Below are positions 46,031-53,953 of a stretch of DNA of 64,000 nucleotides, piece by piece. Position 1 is the first letter of the stretch. Each line of letters begins with the position of its first letter. The translations under genes and the position numbers were made by a program. This DNA is from Tectiglobus sp965224045 (GTDB lineage: Bacteria; Pseudomonadota; Alphaproteobacteria; Rhizobiales; Hyphomicrobiaceae), in contig CBDCYD010000014.1 of the NCBI GenBank assembly GCA_965224045.1, forward strand, positions 186,001 to 250,000, in the 5' to 3' direction. The notes under the pieces were generated by a model. The model saw nothing but the letters and a program-made list of their open reading frames with translations, ran no database searches and was not told the DNA's origin.

Positions 46031-46786
46031 TTGACCGAGAGCACGCTGGCCGATGACGCCCGCTGGCGCGACGATGCGATGAGGCAAGCCCTGAGCCCAA
46101 GCGATCGATTGATCGTCGCGCTCGACATGCCGACCGTGGCGGAGGCGCGTGACGTCGTGGCCCGGCTCGACGGAATTGTTTCGTTCTACAAGGTCGGCCT
46201 CGAACTGGTGATGCAGGGCGGCCTCGGATTTGCCGAGGAACTGGCCGTCGCAGGACATCGTGTGTTCCTGGACATGAAGCTTCTCGATATCGAGAACACC
46301 GTGCAACGCGCGGCTAGGAACGCAGCGCGCTCGGGCGCGACATTTTTAACGATCCACGGTACGGATACCAAGACGATGCAGGCTGCCGCCGCGGGCGCGG
46401 CCGGAACGGATCTCAATATCCTTGCGGTGACCGTCCTGACCAATCTGTCGCGCGCTGACCTCCTCGAACAAGGCATTCGCGACCATTCGCCGGCGCAGCT
46501 CGTGGTGCATCGCGCCAAGCTCGCCAAGCAGGCAGGATGTGCCGGCATCATTGCGTCCGGGGCTGAGACAACTGCCGTTCGATCGAGCGTCGGTGACGAC
46601 TTCCTTGTCGTAACACCCGGGATTCGACTGCCGGCGGACGATGCCGACGATCAAACCCGGGTGACAACACCGGAACAGGCGATTGCAGGCGGAGCGGACT
46701 ATATCGTTGTCGGGCGCCCGATCACGCGTGCAGACGACGTCGCGGCGGCCGCTCAGGCATTCGTTGCCGCGATCAGCCGAGCGTAA
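46031..46786 (+). CDS. pyrF: Orotidine 5'-phosphate decarboxylase
   Basis: Last step of UMP synthesis. LIVALDMPTVAEARDVV, FLDMKLLDIENTV (the catalytic DxKxxD lies here) and YIVVGRPITRADD are visible. TTG 46031 follows the FMN-reductase stop by one base and has GGAG upstream; ATG 46079 is the alternative if the N-terminal extension is not used. The 3' end overlaps the next gene on the other strand by 14 bases. Confidence 0.94.
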   Translation: MTESTLADDARWRDDAMRQALSPSDRLIVALDMPTVAEARDVVARLDGIVSFYKVGLELVMQGGLGFAEELAVAGHRVFLDMKLLDIENTVQRAARNAARSGATFLTIHGTDTKTMQAAAAGAAGTDLNILAVTVLTNLSRADLLEQGIRDHSPAQLVVHRAKLAKQAGCAGIIASGAETTAVRSSVGDDFLVVTPGIRLPADDADDQTRVTTPEQAIAGGADYIVVGRPITRADDVAAAAQAFVAAISRA

Positions 46787-47342
46787 GCCAGAAGAACAGC
46801 GGAACCAACGCCAGGCTGACAAGGCCCACCCCGAGTGCCGTGCGCACCAGCCAGCCGGAAAACCGCTTCCACAAAACCACGATGGTGGCGATACACAGGG
46901 CGAGTTCTGCCAGCATCACGTAACGGCTGTGGTGATTGCTGTCCCAGTACGAGAGCGGCGAGTGGAAGCGCCAATCCGTCAGCGGCCAGAGATGCTTGTG
47001 TGCATCATCAGCGTGAACCGGGAAATCGAGACCGATGTGGATCAGCGCCGCACCGGCAATGACGGAAAGAACGACTGACCGGGAAAGCAACGCGACGACC
47101 ATCACGCACGCCCAAATCGGCAGGGAATTCGACACTGCGCTCAGTGTCTGCCAGGGTTCCTGCCAGTAAATTTGCCGCCAGATCTCGGCTTGGCCGATGC
47201 CCTGCAGTCGCGCCCAGCCAAACAGGACAAATATCGAGAGGTCCGGCAGCAGGGCGCCAAACAAGACGGCGGCGTTGCGCAGGGGCTCGCCCGGCCGCGT
47301 CAACACCGCTGCGGCGGCGAGCATGTGAGTCGGTGTGTTCAC
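46773..47342 (-). CDS. YdjM/DUF457-like membrane-bound hydrolase homologue
   Basis: 189-residue inner-membrane protein with about four helices. The N-terminal MNTPTHMLAAAAVL, GALLPDLSIFVLF and HIGLDFPVHADDAHKHLWPL supply histidines and aspartates as in the metal-dependent YdjM/DUF457 family. Function is not established. It is convergent with pyrF. Confidence 0.7.
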   Translation of the reverse strand: MNTPTHMLAAAAVLTRPGEPLRNAAVLFGALLPDLSIFVLFGWARLQGIGQAEIWRQIYWQEPWQTLSAVSNSLPIWACVMVVALLSRSVVLSVIAGAALIHIGLDFPVHADDAHKHLWPLTDWRFHSPLSYWDSNHHSRYVMLAELALCIATIVVLWKRFSGWLVRTALGVGLVSLALVPLFFWLTLG

Positions 47343-47464
47343 GTATTCCCCGTCAATCCCCTAGGACGGCAGGCCCGGCGCCCCGCAGAAATTGCCGCAA
47401 AACATATACGCGCCAGTGCCATCACGGTATGACAAACGCACGAAAGTAAAGTCTGGAGAAGGCC

Positions 47465-47752
47465 ATGGCTAAAGGCTACATGATCGCGCGTGCGATCGTC
47501 ACCAATCCGACGGCGTGGGCGGACTACGCCGCGAAGGCCGGGGAGGCCACGCGCAAATATGGCGGCACCTATATCGTACGCGGTGGACGCTGCGAAGTCG
47601 TCGAAGGCGAGGCTCGCGCGCGCAACGTGGTTGCAGAATTCGAAAGCTTCGAGGCCGCCCGTGCCTACGCCCACTCGCCGGAGTACGCCGAAGCCCGGAA
47701 ACTGCGCGAAAATGCCGGTGTGATCGACATGATCATCGTCGAGGGGGCTTAG
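47465..47752 (+). CDS. DUF1330 protein
   Basis: 95-residue dimeric alpha/beta-barrel-type protein. YMIARAIVTNPTAWADYAAK, GGTYIVRGGRCEVVEGE and VAEFESFEAARAYAHSPEYA are typical of DUF1330. Function is unknown. GGAGAAGG precedes ATG 47465. trmD follows after 12 bases on the same strand. Confidence 0.9.
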   Translation: MAKGYMIARAIVTNPTAWADYAAKAGEATRKYGGTYIVRGGRCEVVEGEARARNVVAEFESFEAARAYAHSPEYAEARKLRENAGVIDMIIVEGA

Positions 47753-47764
47753 CCTGCCCGGAAC

Positions 47765-48511
47765 ATGGGAAACGAGACGCCAAAATCATCGTCGGCATCA
47801 GCGGCCTGCCGGAACGGCCAGCCCTGGCACGCGCAAGTGCTGACGCTGTTTCCGGACATGTTTCCCGGCCCCTTGTCCCATTCGGTTGTCGGCAATGCGC
47901 TGGACAACGGGAGTTGGCGGCTCTCGACCGTCGATATCCGGGCGTTCGGCAGCGGCCGCCACCGCGCGGTCGACGACACGCCGGCGGGTGGCGGTGCCGG
48001 CATGGTCATGCGTTGCGACGTGCTCGCCGCGGCAATCGATCATGCCCGCGCTAGCGCAAGCGATCTGGCCGGCATTTGTCTTTCGCCGCGAGGTGAGCCG
48101 CTAACACAGGAGGTCGTGCGGCAACTGGCGGACGGGCCAGGTGTCATGCTCGTCGCCGGGCGCTTCGAGGGCATCGATCAGCGCGTCATTGACGGGCGTG
48201 GCTTGCGGGAGATTTCCGTCGGTGACTATGTGCTGTCCGGTGGCGAGCTTGCAGCGATGGTCCTGATCGATGCGTGCGCACGCCACCTGCCGGGGGTTCT
48301 GGGCGCCGGCGCGTCACTCGACCAGGAAAGCTTCGACGGCGGCCTCCTCGAATACCCCCATTACACCCGGCCACGCACCTGGGAGGGACGCGAAATCCCG
48401 GAAGTGCTCCTGTCGGGAAATCACAAGCTTATCGAGGCGTGGAGACGCACCGAGGCCGAGCGACTCACTCGGGCGCGACGGCCGGACCTGCTTCGCCGGC
48501 GCAAAAAGTGA
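47765..48511 (+). CDS. trmD: tRNA (guanine-37-N1)-methyltransferase
   Basis: SPOUT methyltransferase making m1G37, needed for reading-frame maintenance; 248 residues. VLTLFPDMFPGPLSHSVVG, DDTPAGGGAGMVMRCDVL, the knot SVGDYVLSGGELAAMVLIDA and LLEYPHYTRPRTWEG are diagnostic. The N-terminus has about 22 extra residues. rplS follows, as usual, but rimM and rpsP are not upstream; a DUF1330 gene takes their place. Confidence 0.96.
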   Translation: MGNETPKSSSASAACRNGQPWHAQVLTLFPDMFPGPLSHSVVGNALDNGSWRLSTVDIRAFGSGRHRAVDDTPAGGGAGMVMRCDVLAAAIDHARASASDLAGICLSPRGEPLTQEVVRQLADGPGVMLVAGRFEGIDQRVIDGRGLREISVGDYVLSGGELAAMVLIDACARHLPGVLGAGASLDQESFDGGLLEYPHYTRPRTWEGREIPEVLLSGNHKLIEAWRRTEAERLTRARRPDLLRRRKK

Positions 48512-48555
48512 CGCGGCCGCGTCAAAGCGCAACAAAGCCGGTCGACAAGAGCGCA

Positions 48556-48608
48556 GGCTTCGGGTATCTAGGCGGCTTCGAATTCCCCAAACTCGGGATC
48601 CCGAAGCC
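48556..48608 (+). promoter_or_regulatory. Inverted repeat in the rplS leader
   Basis: GGCTTCGGG at 48556-48564 and CCCGAAGCC at 48600-48608 are perfect inverted copies enclosing 35 bases, ending about 80 bases before rplS. It may be a ribosomal-protein leader structure or an attenuator; there is no T-tract. Confidence 0.4.
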
Positions 48609-48689
48609 GGGATGCACGAACCTCGGGCCACCGCAAGCCGGGCGGTCGCGGAGTTCCTCTGCGATGATGCATCAAAGGAAGAACGATCA

Positions 48690-49400
48690 ATGAACATCAT
48701 TCAAGAGCTCGAGAAAGAGCAAATGGAAGCCATTGCGACGCAGCGGGCGGTGCCCGAATTCGCACCGGGCGATACCGTGCGCGTCATGGTCAAAGTGATC
48801 GAAGGCAAGAACGTGCGCAACCAGGCCTACGAGGGCGTGTGTATTGCACGGTCCGGCGGCGGGCTGAACGAAAACTTCACTGTGCGCAAGATTTCCTACG
48901 GCGAAGGCGTGGAGCGTGTATTCCCGATCTATTCGCCGTTCATTACCGACATCGAAGTCGTCCGCCGTGGCCGGGTGCGCCGTGCCAAGCTCTATTACCT
49001 GCGTGGCCGGCGCGGTCGCGCAGCGCGGATCGCGGAACGTACCGATGCGCGGGCCAAACGGCTCAACGCCGCTTTCAAAGGCTTTCGCAAGCCGAAGGGC
49101 GAAAAGGACGATCTGAAGCTGATCCAGACCATCGCACCCGATCTCGAAACGATGCTGAACAAGCTCAACATCATGAAGTTCGAGCAGATCGCCGCCTTTT
49201 CCGACGACGATATCGCCAACATCGATGATGCGCTAAACCTCGGCGGGCGCATCGAACGGGAAGACTGGATCGGACAGGCCCAGCGGCTGATGGCCGAGGC
49301 GACCGTCGATGAGGTTCCGGAACAGGAAGCTGAAGCGGCCGCAAGTGAAGAAGGCGGCGACGCTCAAGAGCCGGCAGGCGAAGAGAACAAGGAAGCCTGA
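48690..49400 (+). CDS. rplS: 50S ribosomal protein L19 with C-terminal extension
   Basis: The L19 core (residues 1-130: PEFAPGDTVRVMVKVIEG, GERVFPIYSPFI-like GVERVFPIYSPFITDIEVV, RAKLYYLRGRRGRAARI) is standard. The protein is 236 residues, against 115-150 in most bacteria. Residues about 140-202 (KLIQTIAPDLETMLNKLNI, FEQIAAFSDDDIANIDDALN, GRIEREDWIGQAQRL) form a helix-hairpin-helix-like module of the sort found attached to L21 and other alphaproteobacterial proteins; an acidic Glu/Ala tail follows. ATG 48690 is preceded by AAGGAAG. A terminator follows the gene. Confidence 0.96.
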   Translation: MNIIQELEKEQMEAIATQRAVPEFAPGDTVRVMVKVIEGKNVRNQAYEGVCIARSGGGLNENFTVRKISYGEGVERVFPIYSPFITDIEVVRRGRVRRAKLYYLRGRRGRAARIAERTDARAKRLNAAFKGFRKPKGEKDDLKLIQTIAPDLETMLNKLNIMKFEQIAAFSDDDIANIDDALNLGGRIEREDWIGQAQRLMAEATVDEVPEQEAEAAASEEGGDAQEPAGEENKEA

Positions 49401-49433
49401 GGATATCCTATCGGCCAATGCCGAAACGAACTG

Positions 49434-49458
49434 GCCCGGCCCGCGCGCCGGGCCTTTG
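49434..49458 (+). terminator. Terminator after rplS
   Basis: Stem GGCCCGG/CCGGGCC with an 8-base loop followed by TTT, 34 bases past the rplS stop. The T-tract is short, so efficiency is uncertain. Confidence 0.65.
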
Positions 49459-49567
49459 CGCATCTATGCGCCAACCAAATTGGAGGTCCTGCAATTGCAC
49501 GGCGCGGCAATTGCTCTAAATTCGGAGAGTATAGGCCCTCGTCCGCAAAGGTGGTTCCAACGCATCC

Positions 49568-50398
49568 ATGTCCAACCTCGACATTTCACGTATTGGCTCG
49601 CGCGGTCGCGATTCCGACATTCCGCTGCACGGCGCCGAGGCCTTTGCAGGTATGCGCAAGGCGGGACAGCTGGCGGCGGCCGCACTCGACATGCTGGCAC
49701 CCCACGTCAAACCCGGAGTGACGACCGAGTATCTTGACGACCTGGTCTTTGCGTTTGCGATGGACCACGGGGCGCTGCCGGCGACGCTTCATTATCGCGG
49801 CTATCCGAAATCCTGTTGTACCTCCGTCAATCACGTCGTGTGTCACGGAATTCCTGGGCCGAAACCGCTGCGCAAGGGCGATGTCGTCAATATCGACGTG
49901 ACGCTTATCGTCGATGGCTGGCACGGCGACACCAGCCGGATGTATCCGGTCGGTGACATATCGCGGAAGGCAGACCGGCTTCTCAATGTCACCTTCGAAT
50001 GCCTGCAGCGTGGCGTCGCCGCGGTCAAACCGGGCCACACGACCGGGCACATCGGCGAGGCCATCCAGCAATACGCCGAAAGCGAGCGGTGTAGCGTGGT
50101 GCGGGATTTTTGCGGCCACGGGCTCGGACGGGTATTTCACGACAAACCGAACATCCTCCACTACGGACGTGCCGGGGAAGGCCCGGAACTGAAACCGGGC
50201 ATGCTGTTCACGATCGAACCGATGATCAACCTCGGCCGCGCCAATGTGAAGATCCTGCCGGACGGTTGGACCGCCGTAACGCGCGACCGGGAGCTTTCCG
50301 CACAGTTCGAGCACACGGTGGGCGTGACGGAGCACGGTTGCGAAGTGTTCACATATTCACCGGGCGGGCTGCACTGTCCGCCCTACGAAACGGGATAA
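49568..50398 (+). CDS. map: Methionine aminopeptidase, type I
   Basis: Removes initiator methionine; 276 residues. The five metal ligands are visible: Asp110 and Asp121 (NIDVTLIVDGWHGDTSRM), His184 (CGHGLGRVFHD), Glu217 (FTIEPM) and Glu248 (FEHTVGVTEHG). radC follows by 17 bases, an arrangement common in this order. Confidence 0.96.
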   Translation: MSNLDISRIGSRGRDSDIPLHGAEAFAGMRKAGQLAAAALDMLAPHVKPGVTTEYLDDLVFAFAMDHGALPATLHYRGYPKSCCTSVNHVVCHGIPGPKPLRKGDVVNIDVTLIVDGWHGDTSRMYPVGDISRKADRLLNVTFECLQRGVAAVKPGHTTGHIGEAIQQYAESERCSVVRDFCGHGLGRVFHDKPNILHYGRAGEGPELKPGMLFTIEPMINLGRANVKILPDGWTAVTRDRELSAQFEHTVGVTEHGCEVFTYSPGGLHCPPYETG

Positions 50399-50415
50399 CC
50401 CGAAGGGCGGCTTTC

Positions 50416-51243
50416 ATGGCAGACCCGCCAGGCAAGCAGGGCGATCGCAGGCCGCCAATCATTCGCGCCGGTGACGGCGAAACGCCACAGCGCGATATCA
50501 AATCCCAGTCCGTAAGACGTGAACTCAGCGATCGCCAGGGCGCCTTCTTCGAGGCCCCGGCAAGAGCGCAAACATCGTCGCTTTCCGGTCATCGCCAGCG
50601 CCTGCGTGAGCGATTCATGAAGGGTGGCGCAGATGCAGTGCCGGACTACGAGCTTCTGGAACTGGTTCTGTTTCGCGCCATCCAGCGCCGCGATACCAAG
50701 GACCTCGCAAAGCGACTTCTGAACCGTTTCGGCAGCTTTGCAGAGGTCCTGAACGCCCCTGAACGACGCCTGCGCGAAGTCAAAGACGTAGGCGAGGCGG
50801 TGGTCGTCGAGTTGAAACTGGTGCGGGCCGCCGCGCACCGGCTGATGCGCAGCGAAGTTATCGATCGCCCGGTGCTTTCGACGTGGCAGCAGGTGCTCGA
50901 ATATTGCCGCGCAGTGATGGCCTATGAGGCGCGCGAACAATTTCGGGTGCTATTCCTCGACAAGAAGAACCGCCTGATCGCCGACGAAGTGCAAAGCGAA
51001 GGCACCGTAGATCATACGCCGGTCTACGTGCGCGAGGTCGTCAAGCGCACGCTGGAACTTTCGGCGAGCGCCATTCTGCTGGTACACAATCACCCTTCGG
51101 GCGACCCGCACCCTTCGCGCGCCGATATCGAGATGACGCGGCAAATCATTGCCGCGGCCAAACCGCTCGGGATAACGGTGCACGACCACATCATCGTTGC
51201 CCGCGACGGACATGCAAGTCTTCGCGGGCTCGGCCTGATCTAA
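50416..51243 (+). CDS. radC: RadC-family JAB domain protein
   Basis: 275 residues. An N-terminal helix-hairpin-helix region (SGHRQRLRERFMKGGADAVP, LLNRFGSFAEVLNAP) precedes a JAB/MPN metalloprotease-like domain with ILLVHNHPSGDPHPSRADI, which carries the zinc ligands His, His and Asp. Despite the name, a repair role is not established. ATG 50416 begins the conserved part; a longer upstream frame overlaps map and is rejected. Confidence 0.93.
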   Translation: MADPPGKQGDRRPPIIRAGDGETPQRDIKSQSVRRELSDRQGAFFEAPARAQTSSLSGHRQRLRERFMKGGADAVPDYELLELVLFRAIQRRDTKDLAKRLLNRFGSFAEVLNAPERRLREVKDVGEAVVVELKLVRAAAHRLMRSEVIDRPVLSTWQQVLEYCRAVMAYEAREQFRVLFLDKKNRLIADEVQSEGTVDHTPVYVREVVKRTLELSASAILLVHNHPSGDPHPSRADIEMTRQIIAAAKPLGITVHDHIIVARDGHASLRGLGLI

Positions 51244-51295
51244 GCAAGATCGTTCGAAATGGAACCATTCCGCCGAGTGGGATTTTGGGTCGAGA

Positions 51296-52411
51296 TCAAG
51301 GGGTCAGCGTTTCGAGTTCCTTGAGAATGGCGCTGCCCATCTCCGCGGTGCCGACCTCGCGCATGTTCGGCTGCATGATGTCGCCGGTGCGGTAGCCCTG
51401 AGCGAGAACGCTTGCGATCGCCTTCTCGATCAAATCGGCTTCCTCGGTGAGGCCGAAGGAATACCTCAGCGCCATACCGAACGATGCGATCGTCGCGATC
51501 GGATTGGCCTTGCCCTGCCCGGCAATGTCCGGTGCGGACCCATGAACCGGTTCGTAGAGCGCCTTGGGCCGGCCCGTCTTGGGATCGTTCGCGCCGAGTG
51601 AAGCCGACGGTAGCATGCCAAGTGAACCGGTCAGCATGGCGGCGGCGTCGGAGAGCATGTCGCCGAACAGATTGTCGCATACCAGAACGTCGAACTGCTT
51701 GGGATCGCGCACGAGCTGCATTGCGCAGTTGTCGGCCAGGATATGTTCGAGTTCAACATCGGGGGCGTAGGACCTGTGGGTGGCGGTGACAACCTCGTTC
51801 CAGAGAAGCCCGGTCATCATGACATTGCGCTTTTCGGCGGAGTGCACCTTATTGGAGCGCTTGCGCGCGAGATCGAAGGCGACCTTGGCGATACGCTCAA
51901 TTTCATGGGTGGTATACAGGGTCGTGTCGACGGCGCGTTTTTCGCCGTTCTGCAGCGTGACGATTTCCTTCGGCTCGCCGAAGTAGGTGCCGCCTGTCAA
52001 TTCGCGCAGAATCACGATGTCGAGGCCTTCGACGATTTCGCGGCGCAGGGATGAGGCTTCTGCGAGTGCCGGATAGCAGATCGCAGGGCGCAGATTGGCA
52101 AAGAGGTCCATCTCCTTGCGCAGCCGCAGCAGACCGGCCTCAGGCCGAAGATCGAACCCGACGTCATCCCACTTCGGACCTCCAACGGAGCCGAAGATCA
52201 CGGCATCCGCGGCCTGTGCATTGGCCATCGCATCATCGGTGAGGGGCACGCCATGGGCATCAAGAGCAGCACCACCTACCAGATCGGACTTTGTTTCAAA
52301 CGAGGCGTTGTTCGACCGCTTGTTGAAGAACGACAGCACGCGCTCGACTTCGGCCATGGTCTCGGGGCCAATGCCGTCGCCGGGAAACAGAAGAAGATTG
52401 TGGGTCGCCAT
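51296..52411 (-). CDS. leuB: 3-isopropylmalate dehydrogenase
   Basis: Third step of leucine synthesis; 371 residues. LLFPGDGIGPETMAEVERV, FGSVGGPKWDD, LRELTGGTYFGEPK, and NLFGDMLSDAAAMLTGSLGMLPSASLG are all present. No leuC/leuD adjoin. The 344-base upstream region contains two large hairpins. Confidence 0.97.
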   Translation of the reverse strand: MATHNLLLFPGDGIGPETMAEVERVLSFFNKRSNNASFETKSDLVGGAALDAHGVPLTDDAMANAQAADAVIFGSVGGPKWDDVGFDLRPEAGLLRLRKEMDLFANLRPAICYPALAEASSLRREIVEGLDIVILRELTGGTYFGEPKEIVTLQNGEKRAVDTTLYTTHEIERIAKVAFDLARKRSNKVHSAEKRNVMMTGLLWNEVVTATHRSYAPDVELEHILADNCAMQLVRDPKQFDVLVCDNLFGDMLSDAAAMLTGSLGMLPSASLGANDPKTGRPKALYEPVHGSAPDIAGQGKANPIATIASFGMALRYSFGLTEEADLIEKAIASVLAQGYRTGDIMQPNMREVGTAEMGSAILKELETLTP

Positions 52412-52500
52412 TGCAGATCATGTCTCGTCGTTGTGGATGGAACGTTGCAGGCCAAAACCGCGGCAGGCGGTGTGTGCAATCCCGAACTTGCTGAATCATC

Positions 52501-52544
52501 GTGCCGTGAGTTGGAACCGCTGTCGCGGCTCCAACTCAAGGCAC
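52501..52544. repeat. Hairpin 1 upstream of leuB
   Basis: Outer arms GTGCC/GGCAC, inner arms GAGTTGGA/TCCAACTC and CCGC/GCGG form a long near-perfect stem with a 4-base loop, 90 bases before leuB. No T-tract follows on either strand. Confidence 0.65.
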
Positions 52545-52568
52545 AAAGATTATTGCCTCTAAAGAATC

Positions 52569-52626
52569 GAGCAACTTTCTGCGTAAACTCGGAATTGGAC
52601 CGATTCCGAATTCACGCAGGTTGCTC
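52569..52626. repeat. Hairpin 2 upstream of leuB
   Basis: Three nested perfect stems (GAGCAAC/GTTGCTC, CTGCGT/ACGCAG, TCGGAAT/ATTCCGA) with small internal loops and a 7-base apical loop. It may be a dispersed extragenic palindrome or a leader RNA structure; no T-tract is present. Confidence 0.7.
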
Positions 52627-52755
52627 TAGCGCGCGCCGTCGCGCATGACAAGCCGGTCAAGTGACACCTGCCGAACCGTCACCTCATGCGGCCATTATTG
52701 TGTCCGATCGGCATGACAAGGCAGGACAGCTCTATATGAATACTGGAGGCGTCAC

Positions 52756-53286
52756 ATGAAGGGCATGTCCTTTGTCGAATTGATTGCAGTTCTCTTTGCC
52801 GCGATGGCCGGTCTTGCGTCCGGCGTTCAGGCTTATGTCTCATGGGAGACGCGCGGCGAGGTCTCACGCGCGATCGTGTTTGCCGAGCGGCTCGATGCCT
52901 GCGCAAAACTCCTGGCCGCGGTGGAGCCGTTCGTTGCAAAAGCGCGGGAAGAGGGACGCGCCGTCGTTGCCAAAGGAAACGAAAACGGGCGGTATTCGCT
53001 ACCCGCATACTATTACGGACATTCGTCGGGCAATGCCGCGTTCGAAGCCAAGCACGGGCCGCAGGTTGCGGCGTGGCGCACGGCAGCGGCTGCATTTCGC
53101 ATCGTCAGCGCCGGGGCAGGCCTCGACCATGTCGCATTCTTCGACCGTGCCCTGACGCGCGAAATCCCGGCAGGCAACTTCATGAACCGGGCGCAGATGT
53201 TGAACTGGCTGGAGCAGTTCGAAACGCAGTCGCAGGAGCTGACGAAAGACTGCAGGGGATTGCTCGAATCCCAGCGCAGGCCCTAA
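52756..53286 (+). CDS. Hypothetical protein with N-terminal membrane anchor
   Basis: 176 residues with one N-terminal hydrophobic segment (FVELIAVLFAAMAGLASGVQAYV), then a soluble helical domain (AIVFAERLDACAKLLAAVEPF). GGAGG precedes ATG 52756. It is convergent with the DUF4337 gene, with stop codons overlapping by 4 bases. I do not recognise the family. Confidence 0.7.
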   Translation: MKGMSFVELIAVLFAAMAGLASGVQAYVSWETRGEVSRAIVFAERLDACAKLLAAVEPFVAKAREEGRAVVAKGNENGRYSLPAYYYGHSSGNAAFEAKHGPQVAAWRTAAAAFRIVSAGAGLDHVAFFDRALTREIPAGNFMNRAQMLNWLEQFETQSQELTKDCRGLLESQRRP

Positions 53287-53891
53287 CCAACCACGGCGTT
53301 CAGCGCCCGTGTCAGGCCCGGCAGCAGGAAGAAGCCGTTGACCATGAACGTCGTGCCGATCGCGCCCAGCGCGACGCTGACGGCAATTGCCAAGCCGCCA
53401 CCGGTGACGATCGCGACCGACGCCATGACAATGGCAATTTGCAAGAAGGCCAAACCGAAGTCGAAATAGGGGTCGCGCTTCAGGGCTGCATCACGCACCT
53501 TTTCGAGTGCCTTGGCGCGCTGAAAGAGTTCGTCGAGGCCCTCACCAGTCTTGGGGTCCGACGTCAGGCGCGCGATGCGTGCCTTGTAGTCGTTGAGGCT
53601 CTTTTTAATACCGTTGCGCAAGCTCGCCGGCATATCCGAATTTCCGTTGAGTTCGCGCTCGAGTTCGTCACGCCACATCATGTAGTGGGTCCGGCGCAGA
53701 TTTTTTGCCTGAAAGAACGCCCACAGGTTGGTCGCGTCGAGATTTGCCTTCGCCGCATCCTTGCTCGCGTTGCCGCCACCCATGTTGCAGATGGCAAGCA
53801 AGACGGCGAGGACGGCAATATAGACGCCGATCCACTTCGCCCGCTGCCTATCTCGCGCATCTGATTTTTCAAGCAATTCGTCCACGGCCAT
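53283..53891 (-). CDS. DUF4337 membrane protein
   Basis: 202 residues with an N-terminal helix (IGVYIAVLAVLLAICNMGGG), a helical region (ATNLWAFFQAKNLRRTHYMM is characteristic of DUF4337) and two C-terminal helices (FGLAFLQIAIVMASVAIVTG; LGAIGTTFMVNGFFLLPGL). Function unknown. GGAGGGGAGG lies before ATG 53891. Confidence 0.85.
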   Translation of the reverse strand: MAVDELLEKSDARDRQRAKWIGVYIAVLAVLLAICNMGGGNASKDAAKANLDATNLWAFFQAKNLRRTHYMMWRDELERELNGNSDMPASLRNGIKKSLNDYKARIARLTSDPKTGEGLDELFQRAKALEKVRDAALKRDPYFDFGLAFLQIAIVMASVAIVTGGGLAIAVSVALGAIGTTFMVNGFFLLPGLTRALNAVVG

Positions 53892-53953
53892 CGCAATCCT
53901 CCCCTCCGCAATGCGGCACGCGCTCTGCGGTTTGCAATATCAATGCGAACCAC

